A stretch of 64,000 nt of DNA from the NCBI GenBank assembly GCA_038253885.1, contig JBBSGP010000001.1:62001-126000 (forward strand), read 5' to 3'. A program made the position numbers and the translations under genes. The DNA comes from JALZAQ01 sp038253885 (GTDB lineage: Bacteria; Gemmatimonadota; Gemmatimonadetes; Gemmatimonadales; Gemmatimonadaceae). The notes below the pieces were generated by a model, which saw only the letters and a list, made by a program, of their open reading frames with translations, ran no database searches and was not told the origin of the DNA. Each line of letters begins with the position of its first letter. Position 1 is the stretch's first letter. Positions 1 through 9,012 of the stretch are shown piece by piece.

Positions 1-613
1 GCCGCGTGCGCAGCTCCGGCAGCGCCACGAGCCCCGCCAGAATTCCCAGAGGGAGCAAGACGGCCGTGTACTTGGAGTCGAGGCACAGTCCCAGCGCCGC
101 GCCCGCCAGCAGCCACCCTCGGAGCGAGCCCGTGCTCCTCGGCGGATGCGAGACCGCGACCAGGATTGCGTAGATCACCAGGGCGTCGGCGAGCAGCAGG
201 GGAGCGTCCGGTGTCGCGAGCAGAAGACCGCCGGCCGCCAACGGTAGGCAGGCCATGGTCACCGAAGCGATGAGCGCCCCACGCTCTCCGCCGAGGCGGC
301 GCGTCATCGCGAGCACGAGGAGCACAGTCGCGAAGCCGGCAAGCACGGCACCGATGCGCACGCCGAGCGCGTTGTCTCCCAGAATTCCCGTGCCCATGCG
401 GATCAGGAGGGCGACACCGAAGGGGTGGTCGAAATATCCGGCGGCGAGGTGCCGCGACCACTCCCAGTAGTACGTCTCGTCGGGAAAGAGCGGAACGATC
501 GACGCGAGCGCGATGTGGACGAGCAGAGAGGCCACGGCGAGCGTCAGCGCGAGCCTCCATGCCCGGATTTTCCGTTTCCCTGCCCTGTCGCCTGGCGGCT
601 CGGTCGGCTCCAT
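1..613 (-). CDS. GT39-type membrane glycosyltransferase, N-terminal part (runs off window)
   Basis: I translated this frame by hand. It opens with an ATG that overlaps the stop of the upstream PHP gene by 4 bases (ATGA) and stays open to the window edge, giving about 204 residues. After a short basic N-terminus comes a membrane segment, then a first-loop motif with acidic residues (FPDETYYWEWSRHL, followed by GYFDHPF). That motif is characteristic of ArnT/PMT-like family 39 glycosyltransferases, which move sugars from polyprenyl-phosphate donors at the outer face of the inner membrane. Further hydrophobic segments follow (roughly residues 82-100 and 110-150). The C-terminal half lies outside the window, so acceptor and donor are unknown. 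The family call is firm; the substrate is not inferable. Confidence 0.8.
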   Translation of the reverse strand, partial: MEPTEPPGDRAGKRKIRAWRLALTLAVASLLVHIALASIVPLFPDETYYWEWSRHLAAGYFDHPFGVALLIRMGTGILGDNALGVRIGAVLAGFATVLLVLAMTRRLGGERGALIASVTMACLPLAAGGLLLATPDAPLLLADALVIYAILVAVSHPPRSTGSLRGWLLAGAALGLCLDSKYTAVLLPLGILAGLVALPELRTR

Positions 614-1839
614 CAGACGGCGGACGGGCGCGCGAGAGGTCGGCTGCGCGCGCGCTGAGCCAGCCAGAGGGTCCACCCCCACAGCATCCACGACAGACGC
701 TCGGCCGGCGAGAGCGTCGAGAGCAAGCTCCAGATCACGGCCGGCAGCGTGAACGCGAGCGCCGCAGTCGAGCGCCGTGGATCGGGGGCTCGGCGTGCGA
801 TCACCCGAACGGCGTGGCGGCGACCGGAAAGGATCTGACTCTGGATCGCGATGCCGAGCTCGCGAGGCGACAGATCCCGCCACCCCGGCAGTTTCAGCAC
901 GCTCCACGCGACTGCCGTGCGGCCCCACCCGTGATTGTTGGATCCGGCCACGACCGCGAGGTCGAGGCTGTCGGCGATGCGCAGGATGAGGTCGTGATCA
1001 CGCTGTGACTGCGCGATGCCGCGCGGCGCGCCATCCGACAGCTCGATGGCCTGCACTCCTCGCTGCCCTCCCCTCCCGCCGCCGGCGACTGGCACCCGGG
1101 AGAGGTCCTCCGGGATCGTCTGCAGGAGAACGACGGTGCCGAGCCGTGTCGGGATCGCCGGCCCGGGCATGGGAAGCGAGAGGAAGCGCTGATCGGCTTC
1201 CGAGAGACCGAGCGCGTTGATGTGCTCGTCACGATAGATGAGCTCGAGCCCGCTCAGCGACACGACACCGTCGCCGGCGCGCCGGGGGTTCTCGCGCTCG
1301 GCGGCAGCGATTCCGTCGAAGCTCGCATGATCGGTGATATAGGACGCGTGAAAACCGGCCGCTCGATGCCAGCCGATGTTGCGACTGGCGGTGAAATCCG
1401 GCCGGCCGTCGTGCGACGCGTTGGTGTGGCTGTGAAAGTCTACCGCGAGCGCGTCGGGATCATCGAGCGCCAGCGCGGCCATGGGACGCGGCGCCAGAGC
1501 CGCCGCGCCGTACACCGCGAGGATGGCGCCGAGCAGGCTCACGCCCGCACGGAGCTCGCGCCATGGCGACCGCGGCGGCCGTCGTGCCGCTCGGATCAGG
1601 ACGTGGAGCGCGATCACTCCCGCGACCAGCGCTGTTGTCTGGGCGACCGAGAGGAGCGACAGCATGTCGAGACTATCGCACAGCGGCGCGAGCAGGAGGA
1701 AGCTGGGTGAGAGACGGAGCGACGCGCCGGCGAGAGTCGCGTCGCGCTCCAGGTCGTAGAGCGGAGGGTTCGCCGCGAGCCAGGCGAGGAGCAGGACCGC
1801 GCTGAGTAACGCGGGCCATGGGACGCGAGGTCGCGGCAT
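613..1839 (-). CDS. Membrane protein with PHP (polymerase/histidinol phosphatase-like) domain
   Basis: The 408-residue protein has three hydrophobic N-terminal segments (about residues 8-25, 42-85 and 98-118). A PHP-type metallohydrolase domain follows: DFHSHTNASHDG near residue 135, YITDHASFDG, a Glu after SGLE, and GSNNHGW near residue 300 match the spaced His/Asp/Glu metal ligands of the family. Two more hydrophobic stretches lie near the C-terminus (around residues 355-395). PHP domains hydrolyse phosphoesters using two or three metals; the substrate here is unknown. Its stop overlaps the start of the downstream glycosyltransferase by 4 bases, suggesting translational coupling and a shared envelope role. 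It is divergent from the YyaL-type gene across 86 bases. Confidence 0.72.
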   Translation of the reverse strand: MPRPRVPWPALLSAVLLLAWLAANPPLYDLERDATLAGASLRLSPSFLLLAPLCDSLDMLSLLSVAQTTALVAGVIALHVLIRAARRPPRSPWRELRAGVSLLGAILAVYGAAALAPRPMAALALDDPDALAVDFHSHTNASHDGRPDFTASRNIGWHRAAGFHASYITDHASFDGIAAAERENPRRAGDGVVSLSGLELIYRDEHINALGLSEADQRFLSLPMPGPAIPTRLGTVVLLQTIPEDLSRVPVAGGGRGGQRGVQAIELSDGAPRGIAQSQRDHDLILRIADSLDLAVVAGSNNHGWGRTAVAWSVLKLPGWRDLSPRELGIAIQSQILSGRRHAVRVIARRAPDPRRSTAALAFTLPAVIWSLLSTLSPAERLSWMLWGWTLWLAQRARSRPLARPSAV

Positions 1840-1925
1840 CCGCGAAGTCTACGGAGGCCCTCACGGCTTGGCAAAAGACCTGCGATACGCAAGCATTCAG
1901 CGGTACGCCTTTCCCTTCCCGACTC

Positions 1926-3995
1926 ATGGCCAACCGACTCGCGCACGAGACCAGCCCCTATCTGCTCCAGCACGCGCACAATCCGGTGGACTGGTTTCCC
2001 TGGGGAGCGGAGGCGTTCGCGCGTGCCAAGGAGCAGAACAAGCCGATCGTGCTCAGCATCGGCTATGCCGCGTGTCACTGGTGTCACGTCATGGAGCGCG
2101 AGTCGTTCGAGGATGACAAGACGGCGACGCTCATGAATGACCTGTTCGTGAGCATCAAGGTGGACCGTGAGGAGCGTCCTGACATCGATGCCATCTACAT
2201 GGCCGCGGTGCAGGCAATGACGGGACACGGCGGATGGCCGATGACGATGTTTCTCACGCCCGACGGCGCGCCTTTCTATGCGGGGACCTACTATCCGCCC
2301 GAGGATCGGCCAGGCATGCCCTCGTTCTCCCGGGTGCTCACGTCCGTGGCGACCACCTATCGCGAGCGCCCCGCGGAAGTGTCCCGGAGCGCCGAGCGTC
2401 TCCGTCAGATCTTCCGCCACACGCTGGTCAAGGCGCAGCCCACTGGCGCTCTGTCGCCGGCGCTGCTCGAGGGTGCCTATCGGGCGATCGCGCAGCGCTA
2501 CGACGCGCGCGATGGCGGCTTCACGGGCGCACCGAAATTCCCCCAGGCGATGGCACTCGACTTTCTGTTGCGCCACTGGAGGCGCACCGGCGCGGGGTTC
2601 GCTCTCGAGATGGCGCTCGGCTCCTTCCGGAAGATGGCGCGGGGCGGCCTCTGCGATCAGGTGGGCGGCGGCTTTCACCGCTACTCCGTCGATGCGCACT
2701 GGCTGGTGCCGCACTTCGAGAAGATGCTCTACGACAACGCGCTCCTGGGGCTCCTCGGAGTCCGGTTGGTGCAGGCGACGGGCGACGCGGAAGTCAGGCG
2801 GGTGACCGAGGATCTGCTCGATTGGCTGGCGCGCGAGATGACGTCCCCGTCCGGCGGATTCTACTCGACGCTCGACGCGGACAGCGAGGGAGTGGAGGGG
2901 CGCTTCTATGTGTGGAGCGAGGCCGAGCTCGATCGAGCGCTGGGACCCGACGCCCGAGCCGTGAAAGCGCATTGGGGCGTCACCGGCGGCGGCAACTTCG
3001 AGGGGCACAACATCCTTCACGTGGGCGACGAGATCGGCGCCGCGGCGGCGCGCGCTGGCGTGGACGTGCCGACAGTGGAGTCGGCCATCGAGCGTGCGCG
3101 GCGCACGCTGTACGACATCCGCGCTCGGCGCGTGTGGCCGGCGCGCGACGAGAAGATTCTCGCCTCCTGGAACGGCCTCATGCTGAGGGCCGTTGCCGAG
3201 GCGGCCCGCGTGCTCGGACGCGCCAAGGATCGGGCGCTCGCGATCGCCAATGGGGAGTTTCTCTTCCGCGAGATGGTCCGCGACGGGCGCGTGATGCGCT
3301 CGCACAAGGATGGCGTGACGCGCATCCGGGGCTATCTCGAGGATCACGCCGCCGTCGGGCTCGGCGCTCTGGCTCTCTACGAGCTCACCTTCGAGCCGGT
3401 GTGGCTGCAGCGGGCGCGCGAGATCGCCGAGACGACAGTGACCTGGTTCTGGGATGCGGAGGCTCGCGCGTTCTTCGACACCGCTCACGACCACGAGGAG
3501 CTGATCGCGCGGCCACGCGAGGTGACCGACAACGCGACTCCGTCGGGCACGTCGCTCGCCATCGATCTGCTGCTGCGCCTGTCCGAGATCACCGATGACG
3601 CGGACATGCGACAGCGGGCGACCTGGGTGCTCGAGACGCTCGCCGAGCCGATGGCGCGCCATGCCCCTGCATTCGGTCACGCCCTCGGAGTGGCTGACAT
3701 GGCCGTGCACGGCGCGGTGGAGCTCGCCCTGGTGGGCGTGCCCGGGAGCGACGGCTTCGAGTCGCTGGTGAGAGAAGCGGCCCGGCACTACCTGCCGTCG
3801 CTCGTACTCGCCGGCGGAGCACCGGAAAGCTCCGATCAGATCGCATTGCTGGCCGGCCGGCCGATGGTGCAGGGACAAGCGACGGCGTACGTCTGTCGTC
3901 GCTTCACCTGCGACGCGCCCGTGACCTCGGCATCCCGTCTGGGCGAGCAGCTCGAGGCGGCTGTTGTGCCCGACGACGGTCGGCCGGGCGGCTGA
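1926..3995 (+). CDS. YyaL/DUF255-type thioredoxin-domain protein
   Basis: This 690-residue protein has the full layout of the YyaL/spermatogenesis-associated protein 20 family. An N-terminal DUF255 thioredoxin-like domain opens with the family signature ANRLAHETSPYLLQH and carries CHWCHVMERESF (a CxxC pair) near residues 54-57. A long alpha/alpha-barrel-like region follows, similar to glycosidase or epimerase toroids. I chose the ATG at 1926 because homologues begin at this signature; the open frame extends upstream to 1818 but would overlap the divergent gene. The biochemical function of the family is not established; a redox or sugar-related activity is inferred from fold. It is followed after 34 bases by the protein kinase gene and could be cotranscribed with it. 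Confidence 0.9.
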   Translation: MANRLAHETSPYLLQHAHNPVDWFPWGAEAFARAKEQNKPIVLSIGYAACHWCHVMERESFEDDKTATLMNDLFVSIKVDREERPDIDAIYMAAVQAMTGHGGWPMTMFLTPDGAPFYAGTYYPPEDRPGMPSFSRVLTSVATTYRERPAEVSRSAERLRQIFRHTLVKAQPTGALSPALLEGAYRAIAQRYDARDGGFTGAPKFPQAMALDFLLRHWRRTGAGFALEMALGSFRKMARGGLCDQVGGGFHRYSVDAHWLVPHFEKMLYDNALLGLLGVRLVQATGDAEVRRVTEDLLDWLAREMTSPSGGFYSTLDADSEGVEGRFYVWSEAELDRALGPDARAVKAHWGVTGGGNFEGHNILHVGDEIGAAAARAGVDVPTVESAIERARRTLYDIRARRVWPARDEKILASWNGLMLRAVAEAARVLGRAKDRALAIANGEFLFREMVRDGRVMRSHKDGVTRIRGYLEDHAAVGLGALALYELTFEPVWLQRAREIAETTVTWFWDAEARAFFDTAHDHEELIARPREVTDNATPSGTSLAIDLLLRLSEITDDADMRQRATWVLETLAEPMARHAPAFGHALGVADMAVHGAVELALVGVPGSDGFESLVREAARHYLPSLVLAGGAPESSDQIALLAGRPMVQGQATAYVCRRFTCDAPVTSASRLGEQLEAAVVPDDGRPGG

Positions 3996-4029
3996 GGGAG
4001 GCGGCTAGCTGGCGCCGCTGGAAGGGCCT

Positions 4030-7000
4030 ATGTTGATCGCTCTGCCGGGGACGGCGTCGTTCATGCCCGACTTGCTGCACCGCTTCGAGTCACTGATCGC
4101 CGAACGCTACGAGGTCGAGCGCGAGCTCGGACATGGCGGGATGGCGGTGGTGTATCTGGCGCGGGATGTCCGGCACTCACGTCAGGTGGCGATCAAGGTG
4201 ATGCGCCCCGAGATCGCCCTCTCGCTCGGCACCGAGCGATTCCTGCGCGAGATCCGGATCGCCGCGGGGCTGCACCACCCCAACATCCTGGCGCTCTTCG
4301 ACTCGGGCCAGGCGGATGGCCTGTTGTATTTCGTCATGCCATACGTCAGCGGGGAGACGCTGCGCGCGCGGCTGGATCGGGAGCAGCAGCTCCGGATCGA
4401 GGACGCGCTGGTGATCTCGCGCCAGGTAGCGGCCGCGCTCGACCATGCGCACGAGCTCGGTGTTGTCCACCGGGACATCAAGCCCGAGAACATTCTGCTG
4501 ACGGGAAACCGGGTGTGCGTCGCCGACTTCGGGCTGGCGCGCGCCCTGACGACTGCCGGTGGGGAGCGGCTCACGGATTCGGGGATCGCGATGGGCACGC
4601 CGGCCTACATGAGTCCCGAGCAGGCGAGCGCCGACCGGGAGGTGGGCGCGGCCAGCGACATCTACAGTCTCGGTTGCGTGGTCTACGAGATGTTCGCCGG
4701 GATCCCGCCCTTCAGCGGACCGAATGTGCAGACGATCGCGATGCGACACATGACCGATACGGCGTCTCCGCTGCGGCGGCTGAGGCCCTCGACGCCCGAG
4801 TCGGTGGAGGCAGCGGTGGCCAAGGCGCTGGAGAAGGCGCCCGCCGATCGATTCGCGACGGCGGGTCAACTTGTCGCGGCCATGGAGGCGCCGGCGCCCA
4901 TTGCGGTTGTTGCAACCGCGACGCCGACGACAGCGCCTGTCACCGCGTTCACGGCACATCGGCAATTTCTGAGACGTGTCGCACGCTGGGTCACCGGAAT
5001 AGGTGCGGCGATCGTCGTACTGCTGTGGCTCTGGCTGGCGCAGCAACGGCACGAGCGGGGCGCTTCTCTTCCTCTCGATCCGTCGCGCTACGTCGTGCTT
5101 CCCTTTCAGGCCGATTCCAATACAAGCGGAGCACTGAGTGGAGACCAGGTTGGTGCGCGCCTGCGGGATGCGTTCGCCCGGTGGAGAGGGTTGAAGCTCG
5201 TCGGCGAGTTGAGCATGAACGAGGCGATGAGGGGAGCCGGCGAATCTCTGAGCCAACCCGTTGCGTTGCGAATCGCGAGGGCGCTCGGAGCTGGGCGACT
5301 GGTATGGGGGCGGTCCGAGACGCGAGGAGATTCGGCGCTCATCGACGCCACGCTCTACGACGCGGGCGATGGACGGGTGGTCCGCGAGCGTCGGATCATG
5401 CTCTCGCGGAATCTGCGAGACGTCGACGCGCGGCTGAGCTCGCTAGCCACATCGCTGTTGTCCGAAACGGATGAGGCCGATGCCGCGACCTCGCCAGCCA
5501 TCGGGACGACATCCCTCGGGGCCGCTCGTGCCTTCGATCGTGGACGATTGGCGATCAGGGCCTGGGATCTCTCGGCGGCAGAGACGTACTTTCGCGCGGC
5601 GATGGACTCCGACGCGACATATGCACAGGCGAGCCTCTGGCTCGCCCAGGTGCTGGAATGGTCGGAGCAGGCACCGGTCCTCGAGCGAAGGAGTGCCGCG
5701 CAGCGGGCTTTCGCGTTACGCCGGCGCCTGTCGCCACACGACAGCAGCGTGGCGGAAGGCTTGCTCGCTCTTGCCGAGTCACGCTTCCCCAGCGCGTGCC
5801 GTGTGTTCGACCGGCTCGTGGCCGGCGATTCCACCGACGTTGCGGCGCTGCTGGGCTCCGGCGACTGCCGGAGCGGCGATTCGCTCGTCGTTCCGGACGC
5901 GCGGAGCCCGTCCCGGTGGGCGTTTCGAGCCAGCGCCGAGGCGGCGGCGCGAGCGTACAGGAGGGCGCTTCTTCTCGTCCCGTCCGCGAGTCGAGCCTTT
6001 GCGCTCAAGCGGCTCACCGCGGTTCTGCCCACCTATGTCACCACGATACGACGCGGTTTCGGCGTCGCCCGTCGCGACACGGTCATTTTTGCTGCATTTC
6101 CCTCGCTCGACCACGACACGATCGCCTTCGTGCCGTATCTCAGCGGCGACAACTCGGCCATGCTGCGGCGGCTGGATCCGACATTTTCGACAGCTCTTCA
6201 GCACGACCGCGTGATTCTGAGAGACGTCGCCGCGAGCTGGGTCCGCGCGTTTCCCAACTCCGCTGACGCGCACGAGAGCCTGGCGAGCGCGCTGGAGACC
6301 GCAGGGGAGCTCACCACCGGAAGGGCGGGTGGAACGTCCGCCCTCGAGGCACTGCACCGAGCCCGCGCTCTGGCTACCGAAGAAGATGATCAGCGACTGC
6401 GGTTGGCCGTGGCGGACATTCGCCTGCGACTCAAGATCGGCGCATTCGACAACGCCGCCCGGCTCGCGGACTCGCTCCTCGCTCGGGCAACACTCGCTCC
6501 TCGGACGAGTTACGGCTACACGGCGGTGCTTGCGGCCCTCCGGGGACGGACCCATCTCGCAGCCCGATTACTGCGTGGGCTCGGAGCCGCTACGCAGCTG
6601 ACCACAGTGCAAGGGAAGGTCGTTTCGTCTCATACCCAGCTTGGGGGCGAGGCTCAGACACTGCTCGTCTACTCGTCAATGGGCGAGCCGCTCGACAGCA
6701 TTCGAGTCATCGCAAAGCGCGTAGAGCATCTGCTGGGCATCACTTATGGCCCCGGGGAAGCCTCGAGAGTGAGATATGGCGTGCTGACGCGACCCCTGAG
6801 CCTTGCCGTTCCGTTCCTCGGTCCGCGCTCCGTGCTGAACGAGCGAGCGAGCGGCGACTATCTCATTCGGATGCAGCAGCTCCTGGCGCGCGGTCGGCTC
6901 GCGGACCTTCGCCAGGAGTTTCGAGCGCTCGATTTCTCGCGGACCGGGATGCTGCCAAACGATGTGTCCCCCGAAGCGATCTTCGAGGAATCCTGGATTC

Positions 7001-7275
7001 TGCTCGCCATGGGAGATACCGCCGGGGCGGCCGCCCGGTTGGACGCCTCCCTCGATGCCCTTCCCGCTATGAGCTCGCGGATTCTGGATGCGGTGTTCGA
7101 GGGTGCCGCGCTCCCGCAGATGATGGTGCTACGAGCCGACATCGCGCACGCGCAACAGGATGGTGCCGCAGCCCGGCGTTGGGCGGCAGCGGTGCTCTCA
7201 CTCTGGCGCGGTGCGGACGCCGAGCTCACACCTCTATTGGGGCGCATGCAAGCACTCGTTCTGGCCACTCGATAG
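4030..7275 (+). CDS. Membrane Ser/Thr protein kinase with TPR-like C-terminal sensor region
   Basis: The 1081-residue protein begins with a complete Hanks-type kinase domain. It has the glycine-rich loop GHGGMAVVYLARD (about residues 35-46), ATP-binding Lys56 in VAIKVM, the catalytic loop HRDIKPEN near 147, DFGLA near 166, and a GTPAYMSPEQ activation-loop end. One membrane segment at about residues 318-338 separates it from a long alanine- and arginine-rich helical tail with TPR-like repeats, presumably periplasmic. An ATG at 4063 (MPDLLHRFE) is an alternative start that fits the usual kinase N-terminus. This kinase-TM-TPR design is common in Gemmatimonadota and Acidobacteriota. Ligand and substrates are unknown. 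The two secreted Cys-rich proteins follow immediately, 31 bases downstream, so a functional link is possible but unproven. Confidence 0.88.
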   Translation: MLIALPGTASFMPDLLHRFESLIAERYEVERELGHGGMAVVYLARDVRHSRQVAIKVMRPEIALSLGTERFLREIRIAAGLHHPNILALFDSGQADGLLYFVMPYVSGETLRARLDREQQLRIEDALVISRQVAAALDHAHELGVVHRDIKPENILLTGNRVCVADFGLARALTTAGGERLTDSGIAMGTPAYMSPEQASADREVGAASDIYSLGCVVYEMFAGIPPFSGPNVQTIAMRHMTDTASPLRRLRPSTPESVEAAVAKALEKAPADRFATAGQLVAAMEAPAPIAVVATATPTTAPVTAFTAHRQFLRRVARWVTGIGAAIVVLLWLWLAQQRHERGASLPLDPSRYVVLPFQADSNTSGALSGDQVGARLRDAFARWRGLKLVGELSMNEAMRGAGESLSQPVALRIARALGAGRLVWGRSETRGDSALIDATLYDAGDGRVVRERRIMLSRNLRDVDARLSSLATSLLSETDEADAATSPAIGTTSLGAARAFDRGRLAIRAWDLSAAETYFRAAMDSDATYAQASLWLAQVLEWSEQAPVLERRSAAQRAFALRRRLSPHDSSVAEGLLALAESRFPSACRVFDRLVAGDSTDVAALLGSGDCRSGDSLVVPDARSPSRWAFRASAEAAARAYRRALLLVPSASRAFALKRLTAVLPTYVTTIRRGFGVARRDTVIFAAFPSLDHDTIAFVPYLSGDNSAMLRRLDPTFSTALQHDRVILRDVAASWVRAFPNSADAHESLASALETAGELTTGRAGGTSALEALHRARALATEEDDQRLRLAVADIRLRLKIGAFDNAARLADSLLARATLAPRTSYGYTAVLAALRGRTHLAARLLRGLGAATQLTTVQGKVVSSHTQLGGEAQTLLVYSSMGEPLDSIRVIAKRVEHLLGITYGPGEASRVRYGVLTRPLSLAVPFLGPRSVLNERASGDYLIRMQQLLARGRLADLRQEFRALDFSRTGMLPNDVSPEAIFEESWILLAMGDTAGAAARLDASLDALPAMSSRILDAVFEGAALPQMMVLRADIAHAQQDGAAARRWAAAVLSLWRGADAELTPLLGRMQALVLATR

Positions 7276-7306
7276 GCACGAAGACACATCTCATCTGGAG
7301 GAGCCC

Positions 7307-8095
7307 ATGCAGGGAATGACGCGCCCGGACCGAGCACGTGTCGGATCGATCCTCACAGGAAGCGCGCTCGTGATGCTCATAGTCGCCTGCTCGAAGGACG
7401 CTCCACGAGCTGCCGATTCGGTAGGCTCGACTCGATCGGCGAATCTCTCGGGACCGAGCCCCTCCGACTCAGGAAAGAAATGCACGAAAAGCGACAGTCT
7501 GCCTTGTCCGCTTCCGAAGGGAAACCTCGGCCGATTCGATTCGGCTCAGGTCCGGGCACTGCTTGCCGCGTACGACTTCGAGGATGACAACCACTCGGCT
7601 CACGGCGATCGCAAGGCCTGCGCTGGCAACTGCAAGTTCAAGATCCGGGTGAGTCCCGAGAAGCGCGTGTGGCGTCTCGACGAAGCATCTCTCGCGCCGA
7701 ACGAACGCCGGATCATCGGACTGGTCACAGTCGCCGGAGTGATCGGAAATGCGACCTCGAATGACACGTCGGAAGATTTCGGCCTTCACTCGAACGAGAG
7801 CGCATACTGGGTGCTGTCGAACAGCGGGGGTGCGCTGAAGTCAGAATTCTGGCTGGTGTCCCGGAGCGGCAAACCGCTCGCGCACGACAAGCCCTTTCAG
7901 CGTTGCGACCGCCACGGCAGTCCGTCGGACAATCGATCTCACGCGGAGTTTGCGTCGAAGAACTGCACCATTCCCGCCGGCAAACCCGATCTGCGGATCA
8001 TCGCCGCTCCGCGCCTATCGATGAAAGGGATGGCCCCCAACCCACCTCCGCTTTGGGTGACGTGCCAGGCTGGGTGCTGCACATCGACGCTCTGA
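7307..8095 (+). CDS. Predicted lipoprotein of a Cys-rich family ending in TCQAGCC
   Basis: I chose the ATG at 7307 because a strong ribosome site (CTGGAGGAG) lies just upstream; the open frame runs further back inside the kinase gene. The 262-residue product starts with a lipoprotein signal whose lipobox reads IVAC near residue 28. The mature part is hydrophilic and Cys-rich. It shares with the next gene the ordered blocks RIIxLVT, SAYWV (SAFWV in the partner), SEFW, FxxC and a C-terminal PPPLWVTCQAGCC. I do not recognise the family. The conserved cysteines suggest disulfides or metal binding outside the cytoplasm. The tail stops five residues after the CC pair. It probably shares a transcript with the kinase gene. 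Confidence 0.7.
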   Translation: MQGMTRPDRARVGSILTGSALVMLIVACSKDAPRAADSVGSTRSANLSGPSPSDSGKKCTKSDSLPCPLPKGNLGRFDSAQVRALLAAYDFEDDNHSAHGDRKACAGNCKFKIRVSPEKRVWRLDEASLAPNERRIIGLVTVAGVIGNATSNDTSEDFGLHSNESAYWVLSNSGGALKSEFWLVSRSGKPLAHDKPFQRCDRHGSPSDNRSHAEFASKNCTIPAGKPDLRIIAAPRLSMKGMAPNPPPLWVTCQAGCCTSTL

Positions 8096-8133
8096 CGCAG
8101 TGGTGTCGGACATCGAGGAGCAAACATTGAAGC

Positions 8134-8163
8134 TTGGTGCTCGGCCGGGGGAGAACCTGTAAT
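8134..8163 (+). promoter_or_regulatory. Possible sigma-70-type promoter before the second Cys-rich gene
   Basis: TTGGTG at 8134-8139 and TGTAAT at 8158-8163 are separated by 18 bases, and the start codon at 8188 lies 24 bases beyond the -10-like box. The intergenic stretch is AT-richer than its surroundings. This is a pattern match only, in a genome whose promoter consensus is not known. Confidence 0.3.
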
Positions 8164-8187
8164 TCACTCTACTCAGGTGAGGCCACG

Positions 8188-8960
8188 ATGAAGCGATTGT
8201 CTCCGATCGTCATCTCCATCGCGGTTCTCGGATTTATCTGCGGAACCACCATCCTGTACGCTCAGAAGGGGACAGGCGGAATGCCCAAGGGCTCGCCCGG
8301 CCATTCCGTTACGAGCCAGACTGTTGCCCTCACCGGCCGTGAAGGCGATCCGGCTGAGGAGCTCCGAAGGCGATCAAGCAGATGAGCAAGAGTGAGCTCG
8401 AGGATCACATTGGCAAGCATCTCGGCTTCGCGAAAGATGCCAATCTGTGGGCGGACACGGAGCGCGACGCGATCGGATGCGCTTCACCTGCGCCCCCACC
8501 CTGCAAGACGAGGATCGTCGTTCGTCCGGAGACTACTTCGCGGCACGTCAACGGAAACGCCCGGAAGGATCCCCCCGACGACGACCGCAAAGCGATCGGC
8601 GATCACGGTCGCATCATCGCACTGGTTACAAACATGGGCTCGAATAAATCCGTGGAGTTTAACCTCGCACCCGGCGCCTCAGCGTTCTGGGTGGTCGAAA
8701 AACGTGGCAACTTGGTATTTTCGGAATTCTGGCAATTGGGTGTCCCGACCCCGGTTGCCGGGCCGATGCGATTTCAATATTGCCACAAGAACCTACCGTA
8801 TCATCCTGGCAGCTATGCCTCATGGAGCGACATTGGATGCGGGAAGAAAGGGCCCCCACCTCTGTGGACTACCTGCCAAGCAGGCTGCTGCTACTCGAAC
8901 ATCGGCAGGCGGGAAGCTGCGCCCAATACGGCATTCCGAAGGAAGCGCCCGGGATCGTGA
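8188..8960 (+). pseudogene. Second Cys-rich TCQAGCC-family secreted protein, split by a one-base frame change
   Basis: An ATG at 8188 starts a 65-codon frame with a signal peptide (MKRLSPIVISIAVLGF, then a likely cleavage after YAQ) that stops at 8385. A second frame, entered at 8367 or from ATG 8382, runs to 8960 and carries the paralogue's blocks: RIIALVT, SAFWVV, SEFW, a Cys after FQY, and PPPLWTTCQAGCC. Joining the frames by stepping back one base at 8366-8368 gives LRKAIKQMSKSELEDH, a natural continuation. The full protein would be about 257 residues. The cause may be a lost base, an assembly error or a -1 shift. The tail after CC is longer and basic compared with the paralogue. If unshifted, the second part lacks a signal peptide and would stay in the cytoplasm. 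Confidence 0.7.
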
Positions 8961-8983
8961 ATCTCATGTCGGGACTGGGCGAC

Positions 8984-9012
8984 CGGGCGGCCCTCACTTG
9001 CCGGGCCGCCCG
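8984..9012. terminator. Hairpin between convergent genes, possible terminator
   Basis: A 10-base-pair stem (CGGGCGGCCC with GGGCCGCCCG) encloses a 9-base loop between the convergent Cys-rich gene and histidine kinase gene, covering the kinase stop codon. No T-run follows on either strand, so intrinsic termination would be weak. Confidence 0.3.

Noticed and set aside
1614..3878. A 754-residue minus-strand open frame opposite the YyaL gene
   Set aside because: It has no family motifs and low-complexity His/Arg-rich content typical of antisense shadows in high-GC DNA; the opposite strand encodes a clear protein.
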